From positions 1-22,975 of the IMG/VR virus record IMGVR_UViG_3300020410_000067: a stretch of DNA of 22,975 nucleotides. One strand, 5' to 3'. Source of the stretch: a virus. Positions 18,205 to 22,975 of the stretch are shown in pieces. A program made the position numbers and the translations under genes. Position 1 is the stretch's first letter. Every line of letters begins with the position of its first letter. The notes beneath the pieces were generated by a model. The model saw only the letters and a list, made by a program, of their open reading frames with translations. It was not told the origin of the DNA and searched no databases.

Positions 18205-18681
18205 ATGACAGACATTGACTCCACTCAAAATAGTGACAATGCTGGCAGTACTGAATCTGAGCCAAATTTTCGTCGTAAATACGAAAAAACTATTGAGGCA
18301 GAGAGAGCGAGAGCCGACGCTGCTGAAGCAGAAAACAAAATTTTAATGCGGGATAAAACGTTTAGATCAGCAGGACTTGATCCTGATGATGCTCGTGTAA
18401 AATATTTTGTTAAAGGCTACGAAGGCGACCTTGATGTTGACGCAATCCGTATGGAAGCTGAAGCTGCTGGGTTTTTAAATGTGGCAACACAACCTTCAAG
18501 CCAACCTAATGCAATAATGCCTGATGTTTTACGAACAGAAGAACGCATTCAAGCGGCAGGTGAAGGCGGAGATCCAGTTGTCCCACCCGATTTTTCTCAG
18601 AGATTAGCAGCAACTACTTCGGAAGAAGAAGTGCGGCAGTTAATGGAATCTCAGGGAGTAATGTGGAACGCTAGCGTTTGA
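18205..18681 (+). CDS. Capsid scaffolding protein
   Basis: A 158-residue acidic protein directly before the major capsid gene, the standard scaffold position. Residues about 20-55 form a charged helix rich in Arg, Glu and Ala, typical of scaffold coiled coils. RSAGLDPDDARVKYF (about 54-68) is of a type common in scaffolds, and the last 40 residues form an acidic helix that may bind the shell. The N-terminus is polar and likely disordered. It would guide shell assembly and then leave the head. AGGTGAG at 18192-18198 lies six bases before the ATG. It has no cysteine. No protease domain is seen. Confidence 0.8.
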   Translation: MTDIDSTQNSDNAGSTESEPNFRRKYEKTIEAERARADAAEAENKILMRDKTFRSAGLDPDDARVKYFVKGYEGDLDVDAIRMEAEAAGFLNVATQPSSQPNAIMPDVLRTEERIQAAGEGGDPVVPPDFSQRLAATTSEEEVRQLMESQGVMWNASV

Positions 18682-18690
18682 TTTTATTTT

Positions 18691-18714
18691 GAGGAGTCCT
18701 TACCTATAAGGATT
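18691..18714 (+). promoter_or_regulatory. Structured ribosome-binding region of the capsid gene
   Basis: An 8-bp stem (18695-18702 with 18707-18714, one G-T pair, loop CCTA) lies between GAGG at 18691-18694 and the capsid ATG at 18723. GAGG is 28 bases from the ATG on the linear sequence, too far, but only eight bases once the hairpin is excluded. The 3' arm of the stem also holds AAGGA at 18708-18712, ten bases from the ATG, paired with TCCTT in the 5' arm. Either the hairpin brings the distant site close, as described for phage T4 gene 25, or it hides the near site. Structure and spacing are seen; the effect is inference. Confidence 0.65.
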
Positions 18715-18722
18715 AAGTTGCA

Positions 18723-19679
18723 ATGGCAACCCCCTCAGTAACAACTTCAACTCTGGACGATCAGGTACAGGCTGCGTTCGATCAGGTTGCGTATTTCGCT
18801 TTGCGTTCGCAACCATTGTTCGAAATGGTCGCTGACGTTCGTTCGACAGCACAGAGCCACAACGGTTCTAGTGTTAAATTTACTTTCCTAGCCGATCTTG
18901 GGCAGGCCACTACAGCGCTTACGGAAAACGCTGATGTGACAGCACAGGCATTGACTGACAGCCAAATAAACGTAGCTCTTGCAGAGTACGGTAATGCGGT
19001 TATCACCAGTGCCAAGCTGCGTGGAACATCATTCCTTAACGTAGACGCTGATGCAGCCAACATTGTTGGTTACAACATGGCTGACTCAATGGATAAAATT
19101 GTGTCTGATGTTGCCAATGGCAGCACCGACGCCAATCAAATTATCCATTCGGGCCAAACAAGCCGTGGCGCAATCACAGCTACTGATAACTACACTGCTG
19201 CGTTAGGCAGGCAAGCCGTAGCTAAGTTGCGGACTGCTAACGCTCCCGGTTGGGAAAACGGCAACTATATGGCAATTATTCACCCTGATGTTTCTTACGA
19301 TCTTCGTGGAGATACAGCGGTGACTGACGTTGTTAACTACCAGTTGTACCAAGAAGGAGGCCCAATTCGTGCAGGTTCGATTGGTACTTTCAATGGCATC
19401 GAATACATTGAGAACCCACGTGCCGGTTTAATCGCCGACGGTGGTTCCGGTAACGTCGATGTTTACCAAACCCTTATCTGTGGCCGTCAAGCGCTTGCAA
19501 AAGCGCATTCACGTGCCCCCGGATTTGGCGCTGACCCAAGCATTGTTGTTGGTCCTGTGACTGACACCCTGCGTCGGTTCAATCCAATTGGCTGGTACCA
19601 CCTAGTCGGATACGGCATCTTCCGTGAAGCATGCATGGTCCGTGTGGAAGCAGCATCAACAATCGGAGCTAACTCCTAG
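18723..19679 (+). CDS. Major capsid protein, N4-gp56 family
   Basis: A 318-residue shell protein of the HK97-like fold. It matches the N4-gp56 capsid pattern: an N-terminal helix with LRSQPLFEMVAD (about 27-38), a beta region with VKFTFLADLG and LTENAD (51-71), an EYG at 88-90, HPDVSYDLRGD at 187-197, GSIGTFNGIEYIEN at 218-231, and a C-terminal FNPIGWYHLVGYGIF at 286-300. Length is typical for the family. It follows the scaffold at 41 bases, with a hairpin in its ribosome-binding region. It uses the leucine codon TTA rarely, unlike the upstream block, in line with high expression. A strong hairpin follows the stop. Confidence 0.93.
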   Translation: MATPSVTTSTLDDQVQAAFDQVAYFALRSQPLFEMVADVRSTAQSHNGSSVKFTFLADLGQATTALTENADVTAQALTDSQINVALAEYGNAVITSAKLRGTSFLNVDADAANIVGYNMADSMDKIVSDVANGSTDANQIIHSGQTSRGAITATDNYTAALGRQAVAKLRTANAPGWENGNYMAIIHPDVSYDLRGDTAVTDVVNYQLYQEGGPIRAGSIGTFNGIEYIENPRAGLIADGGSGNVDVYQTLICGRQALAKAHSRAPGFGADPSIVVGPVTDTLRRFNPIGWYHLVGYGIFREACMVRVEAASTIGANS

Positions 19680-19697
19680 TAGTTAGTTTTAGAGATC

Positions 19698-19738
19698 GCA
19701 GAGGGGTCGGGTTTTCCCCCTTTCCCCGGCCTCTCTGC
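19698..19738 (+). terminator. Strong hairpin after the capsid gene, probable terminator
   Basis: The 14-base arm at 19698-19711 pairs with 19725-19738 along its full length, with two G-T pairs, around a pyrimidine-rich loop. It lies 18 bases after the capsid stop. The following bases are a mixed T/C tract rather than a clean T-run, so termination may be partial, or the stem may mainly protect the 3' end of the capsid message. Confidence 0.65.
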
Positions 19739-19761
19739 TCTTCTCTGCTATCATTTCAATC

Positions 19762-19863
19762 ATGCCTACAGTTAACGGAAAAAAGTACGCCTATACCGCT
19801 AAAGGTAAAAAGGCTGCTGCTGCTGCAAGAAAGAAAAAAAAGAATGCAAAAACCAAGCGGTGA
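19762..19863 (+). CDS. 33-residue lysine-rich protein
   Basis: A tiny protein with 13 basic residues of 33. It begins MPTVNGKKYAYTAKGKKAAA and ends in a Lys/Arg-rich tail. Similar small proteins with NGKK(Y/F)xYTxKG near the start are, from memory, frequent near capsid genes in aquatic phages. The matching start pattern is the main reason to call it a gene. It probably binds nucleic acid or an acidic virion surface, but this is unproven. No Shine-Dalgarno is visible before the ATG, and the terminator-like hairpin ends 23 bases upstream. It is too short for most automatic gene finders. Confidence 0.7.
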   Translation: MPTVNGKKYAYTAKGKKAAAAARKKKKNAKTKR

Positions 19864-19907
19864 CGTAACGATTAGGCCAAAGCCAATCCAAGGAACGAGT
19901 AGCACCA

Positions 19908-20372
19908 ATGGCTAGTGGACTTTTTTGCGAAACGTTTGAGGCCGCATTAAAAAATGACCTCAATTTAGATTTCGATAATGACACGTTTAAATGTTTGTTG
20001 ACAACTGCGTCATTTAATCCGACTGCTTCGGATTATGAAACTATGTCAACAATGAACGATATAACTAACGAGTTACCAGCAGGTGGTAATTACTCAACTG
20101 GTGGCGAAACGTTGACCAGTGTTACGTTTACTAGTTCTTCGGATGGCACAGGAACATTAAAGTTTGATGCTGCCGATACTGAATGGGCTGCTTCAACGTT
20201 GTCTGGTGTAGCAAGAGCAGTTGTTTACGATGACACGCTTTACGCCAGCACAGGCACAAACAAATGTCTTATTGCTTGCATAGATTTTGGGGGAGCTTTT
20301 AGTACAACGTCCGGCACATTCAAAATCCAATGGAATACTGCCGGTATTTTCACTCTTGATCTGGTTCCATAG
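19908..20372 (+). CDS. Putative virion structural protein
   Basis: A 154-residue protein, mostly beta-strand in character and rich in Thr, Ser and Gly, with four cysteines. The N-terminus, with LKNDLNLDFDNDTFKCLL at about 15-32, and a middle with ELPAGGNYSTGGETL (about 55-69), follow a pattern I remember from small structural proteins of marine phages. The role is not known to me: head decoration and tail connector are both plausible. AAGGA lies 13 bases before the ATG. The next gene starts nine bases after its stop, with its Shine-Dalgarno overlapping that stop. Confidence 0.72.
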   Translation: MASGLFCETFEAALKNDLNLDFDNDTFKCLLTTASFNPTASDYETMSTMNDITNELPAGGNYSTGGETLTSVTFTSSSDGTGTLKFDAADTEWAASTLSGVARAVVYDDTLYASTGTNKCLIACIDFGGAFSTTSGTFKIQWNTAGIFTLDLVP

Positions 20373-20381
20373 GAGTTATAA

Positions 20382-21044
20382 ATGCCTTCATCAAATTACC
20401 CAACTTCGTTAGATACAACTTCAACGCAAGTAACTCCGGGTTCTACTACTGACTTAGATGCGTCAGGTTTTGAACACGATCAGGTGCACGGTGCTGCTTC
20501 TACGGCTTTAATTGCTTTAGAAACAAAACTTGGTATTAGTGCTTCGCCTGCTGCTTCAGCATCAACGAACGCTTTGCTTACGCATACTGGTACAGGTACG
20601 ACAGCGTGGTCTACTACGTTGACGAGCCCAACTATTGCTGGTGCAACTCTGTCTGGTGCTGTTGTTGGTGCAGATCAGCTTATGTCTGCGGTTATCCATA
20701 AGGATTACTCCGAAACGGTGTACGCCGGTGGGAGCACAAGCACCGCAGTTACTCTTGACGAAACTAACGGCAATACCCAAACGTGGACAATGAGTGGCAA
20801 CTGTACTTTTACAATGCCTTCGGGTGCTGGTTTGCAGCCCGGTACTGCGTTGACACTAATTCTTACGCAAGATGGTACGGGTTCTCGTACTGGTGCGTTT
20901 ACTAGTGTCAAGTGGGCTGGTGGTACTGCTCCAACGTTGACAACTACTGCTACTACTGGTGCAGATATTCTTTGTTTTGTCACATTTAACGGCGGTAGCT
21001 CACCAGTTTGGTATGGGTTTGTAGCTGGTCAAGACTTCCAGTAA
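20382..21044 (+). CDS. Fibre-like or virion-surface protein
   Basis: A 220-residue Thr/Ser/Gly/Ala-rich protein with almost no charged residues after the first third. Residues about 30-51 contain EHDQVHGAAS then ALIALETKLGIS, a pattern common near the start of phage tail-fibre proteins. The C-terminal half (about 130-220) is beta-rich, with CTFTMPSGAG and a VKWAGG segment, and ends FVAGQDFQ, like shared C-terminal domains of fibre and spike proteins. It probably sits on the particle surface and may touch the host. AGGAG at 20371-20375, overlapping the upstream stop, is six bases before the ATG. Confidence 0.7.
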   Translation: MPSSNYPTSLDTTSTQVTPGSTTDLDASGFEHDQVHGAASTALIALETKLGISASPAASASTNALLTHTGTGTTAWSTTLTSPTIAGATLSGAVVGADQLMSAVIHKDYSETVYAGGSTSTAVTLDETNGNTQTWTMSGNCTFTMPSGAGLQPGTALTLILTQDGTGSRTGAFTSVKWAGGTAPTLTTTATTGADILCFVTFNGGSSPVWYGFVAGQDFQ

Positions 21045-21053
21045 GGATTACTA

Positions 21054-21668
21054 ATGCCTCTAGGCGCATTTAAAACAGCTTTGTTGGGTGCTGCCGGAAG
21101 CGGCGGCGGCGGCAAGGGTTGGGAAACTCTTGGCACCGCTGATTATGGTGGTCAAACGAGTGTCAATTTTACGGGTATTGACCCAACTAAGTATTCGATA
21201 TTGCGTGTAGTTTTTTGGGAACCGGGAAATACTTCCGCTGGCGGAGCCAACCCAATAATGCAAGTCCAGCCGATAAACACCAATAATTATCGTAATAACT
21301 GGGGGTATGAGAACGTAAAAAATGGTTCTCGGTATGTGTACGATGATCGTGAAACAACTTACGCAGAAATGTGGCGGGCAATCGGTGCTGGTGATTCTTC
21401 CAACGTAGGATATGGACAAAGTTTTGTTGCGTATTTTACGACTGGGCCAAGAGATTCTCAAACTAGTCGCCAAGTTTGGCGTTCTATGCACAACTGGTGG
21501 GGAAACGGCAACAACCCAGCTATAGACAATGCTTGGGGAGGTAACTCCTCATATAATTATGGTACTCCCAACACTGAAGGTACCACTAACCTTTATTTCA
21601 CTGTAACTAGTAGCTGGAGTCGTCCGACTAACGCAGTTATTAGTCTTTACGGATTGGCTCAACCATAA
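21054..21668 (+). CDS. Virion-surface protein, tandem paralogue 1 of 3
   Basis: A 204-residue protein with a Gly-rich linker after 15 residues (GSGGGGKG), then a beta-rich domain. It opens with SVNFTGIDPTKYSILRVVFW (about 36-55) and closes with AVISLYGLAQP. The same opening and closing patterns occur in the next two genes, so the three are probably divergent copies of one beta-sandwich domain. The pattern, strand-FTxIPxTYxxLxI, is frequent in marine phage proteins as I remember them; function is unknown, with appendage or decoration likely. It has many Trp, Tyr and Asn residues, which suits sugar contact. AAGGA overlaps the upstream stop, six bases before the ATG. Confidence 0.7.
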   Translation: MPLGAFKTALLGAAGSGGGGKGWETLGTADYGGQTSVNFTGIDPTKYSILRVVFWEPGNTSAGGANPIMQVQPINTNNYRNNWGYENVKNGSRYVYDDRETTYAEMWRAIGAGDSSNVGYGQSFVAYFTTGPRDSQTSRQVWRSMHNWWGNGNNPAIDNAWGGNSSYNYGTPNTEGTTNLYFTVTSSWSRPTNAVISLYGLAQP

Positions 21669-22225
21669 TGGAAGCTGTAGCCCAAATCGTTGTTGACGAT
21701 ACTACAACAGGTTCTGTTTCGTTTACCAGTCTGCCTCAAACTTATTCGTCTTTGCATATTGAGGGTATGGCTGCATCGACTAATACTGGCACGGACGTTG
21801 AGTTTTATGCGACGTTTAATAACATAACAACAGCGTCTTATGATTATCAGTTCCGTCGGGTTACAAGAACTAATGGTTCACATACCGACTATTACACATG
21901 GAATAGCAGTTCATCCAGTCCTTTGCTTGCTCGGATACCCGGTACTCAAAGTGGGGCAGCAGGGGCTTCCAATGTTATGGCGTTAATGCAAATGAATTTA
22001 ACTCAATACCGTTCTACTGATAATGGATCACCAATGATCGAAGTACGGGCATGGACTACTGTGGACTCCAGCGGTGGTATTACCAGATGGTTTGAAAACA
22101 GTATGGGCATGACGACCATAGATACCGGTATGAACTCGACAGCTATCACTACGTTGACATTGTCAACAGTAAGTTATTTTAAAGAAGGTTCGGTGTTTAC
22201 ATTGTATGGAAGACCAGATTCCTAA
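21668..22225 (+). CDS. Virion-surface protein, tandem paralogue 2 of 3
   Basis: A 185-residue protein that begins directly with the domain seen in its neighbours: SVSFTSLPQTYSSLHIEG at about 16-33, ending GSVFTLYGRPDS. It lacks the Gly-rich linker of the first copy. The composition is Thr/Ser/Asn-rich and beta-like, without cysteine. The start overlaps the upstream stop (TAATG), so the copies are probably made in fixed proportion. Sequence has diverged strongly between copies except at the two ends of the domain. Confidence 0.7.
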   Translation: MEAVAQIVVDDTTTGSVSFTSLPQTYSSLHIEGMAASTNTGTDVEFYATFNNITTASYDYQFRRVTRTNGSHTDYYTWNSSSSSPLLARIPGTQSGAAGASNVMALMQMNLTQYRSTDNGSPMIEVRAWTTVDSSGGITRWFENSMGMTTIDTGMNSTAITTLTLSTVSYFKEGSVFTLYGRPDS

Positions 22226-22779
22226 TGGCTAACGAACTTCTTGGAATTGCAAAAGCCGACGGTAGCGCTATTACTTTAACTGTTTCTAGTATCCCTCAAA
22301 CGCACAAAGATTTAGAAATCTTTTTTACAGGAACTATAAATTATACCGGTAGCACTTTTTATACCGATGATTTCTATGTGAACACTGTGGATACTAACGC
22401 TAATTATGATATCCAGCGGATTGCTTGGTATAACGCAGGGGGCTCTTACACGAATAATGCTGTTGCCTCAGGTCACGGTTATAGCAACGCAGCAAATTAT
22501 TGTCCATCTATGGGGATTACTGATACCGGGCAAGGTGGAGGAAACGGTAATTGGATGACAGTTTATTTACCTGAATACACTGATACTTCTGGTTATCAAC
22601 AAATACTTTATGAGTGTGGCGGAATAAAAAATTCTAATGCTTGGGCAGCAAGCTGGGGAACTGCTTACAAATATGGTGAAACTGCTGCTACAACAAGTGT
22701 TTCTGTAAAGAACTCTGGTAATCATATTTATCAAGCAGGCAGTTCTTTGCTTGTTTATGGAATAGATAGGACTGTATAA
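22225..22779 (+). CDS. Virion-surface protein, tandem paralogue 3 of 3
   Basis: A 184-residue protein with the same ends as the previous two: LTVSSIPQTHKDLEIFF at about 18-34 and SSLLVYGIDRTV at the C-terminus. The middle is rich in Asn, Tyr, Gly and Trp and unlike the other copies, as expected if the exposed face varies with the target bound. Two cysteines are present. The start overlaps the upstream stop as TAATG. Which target it binds, if any, cannot be read from the sequence. Confidence 0.7.
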   Translation: MANELLGIAKADGSAITLTVSSIPQTHKDLEIFFTGTINYTGSTFYTDDFYVNTVDTNANYDIQRIAWYNAGGSYTNNAVASGHGYSNAANYCPSMGITDTGQGGGNGNWMTVYLPEYTDTSGYQQILYECGGIKNSNAWAASWGTAYKYGETAATTSVSVKNSGNHIYQAGSSLLVYGIDRTV

Positions 22780-22780
22780 A

Positions 22781-22975
22781 ATGAAAGTTATCGAGTTTGA
22801 TTGTTTAACTCAAACCCAAACTGTACGGGATATGACAGCAGTAGAAATTGTTGAATCTGACGCTCTTGCTGTTCAGGCAGCAGAGCGTAAAGCCGAAGAA
22901 GAAGCGGCTGCTGAAAAAGCTGCTGCGGATAAAGCGTCAGGTAATCAGAAACTTAAAGATCTTGGTTTAACTGAC
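22781..22975 (+). CDS. Small coiled-coil phage protein, cut by the window end
   Basis: The first 65 codons of a gene that runs off the right edge with the frame still open. The N-terminus, MKVIEFDCLTQTQTVRDMTA, then an Ala/Glu/Lys-rich helix (about 27-54) and KLKDLGLTD, follow a pattern common in small proteins of marine phages, often ending shortly after this point. Such proteins lie among tail or fibre genes and are sometimes suggested to be assembly helpers; I am not certain. AGGA lies nine bases before the ATG. Confidence 0.65.
   Translation, partial: MKVIEFDCLTQTQTVRDMTAVEIVESDALAVQAAERKAEEEAAAEKAAADKASGNQKLKDLGLTD

Noticed and set aside
19749-19754. TATCAT as a -10 box for the 33-residue gene
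   Set aside because: No -35-like sequence stands at a suitable distance; that position lies inside the terminator-like stem.

Overview
The window reads as the virion-structure module of a tailed double-stranded DNA phage (Caudoviricetes), probably from an uncultured aquatic phage. All 20 genes lie on the + strand, packed head to tail. No replication, integration, lysis-enzyme or bacterial housekeeping gene is visible. The large terminase, the portal and an N4-gp56-type major capsid protein are recognisable. Several other proteins resemble families I remember from marine and freshwater metagenomic phages thought to infect Actinobacteria, but that host call is from memory and weak. The major capsid type and the very large ejection-like proteins, with no visible tape measure, lean towards a short-tailed phage.

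Layout. Bases 1-148 are a GC-rich, hairpin-rich stretch without a gene. Bases 149-1783 hold six small genes: two basic proteins that share an in-frame 27-bp repeat, a 43-residue protein, a one-pass membrane protein, a basic protein of a conserved small phage family, and an acidic, cysteine-rich, probably metal-binding protein. TerL (1793-3706) has a helix-turn-helix-like N-terminus and is followed by the portal (3727-5487). Bases 5487-18084 carry a small post-portal protein, a giant 2866-residue protein filling 37% of the window, and three further proteins of 448, 323 and 428 residues. These are best read as internal or DNA-ejection proteins and are linked by overlapping stop/start codons. A promoter with a hairpin at its predicted transcript start leads into the scaffold (18205-18681) and the major capsid protein (18723-19679). 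A strong hairpin then closes the capsid unit. Downstream are a 33-residue lysine-rich protein, a 154-residue virion protein, a fibre-like protein, three tandem divergent paralogues with a beta-sandwich look, and the start of a small protein cut by the window end.

The genes form one assembly programme: TerL packages DNA through the portal into a shell built from capsid protein and scaffold, the large block probably fills the inside of the particle, and the last genes probably decorate the outside.

The most notable signals are these. Six consecutive proteins (5487-18681, 4354 residues) contain no cysteine at all. The capsid gene has a T4-gene-25-like arrangement in which a perfect hairpin separates a Shine-Dalgarno sequence from the start codon, with a second Shine-Dalgarno buried in the stem. 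The predicted capsid-operon mRNA begins with a stem-loop. Nothing here is an obvious defence or mobile system, and no gap without a gene exceeds 150 bases.
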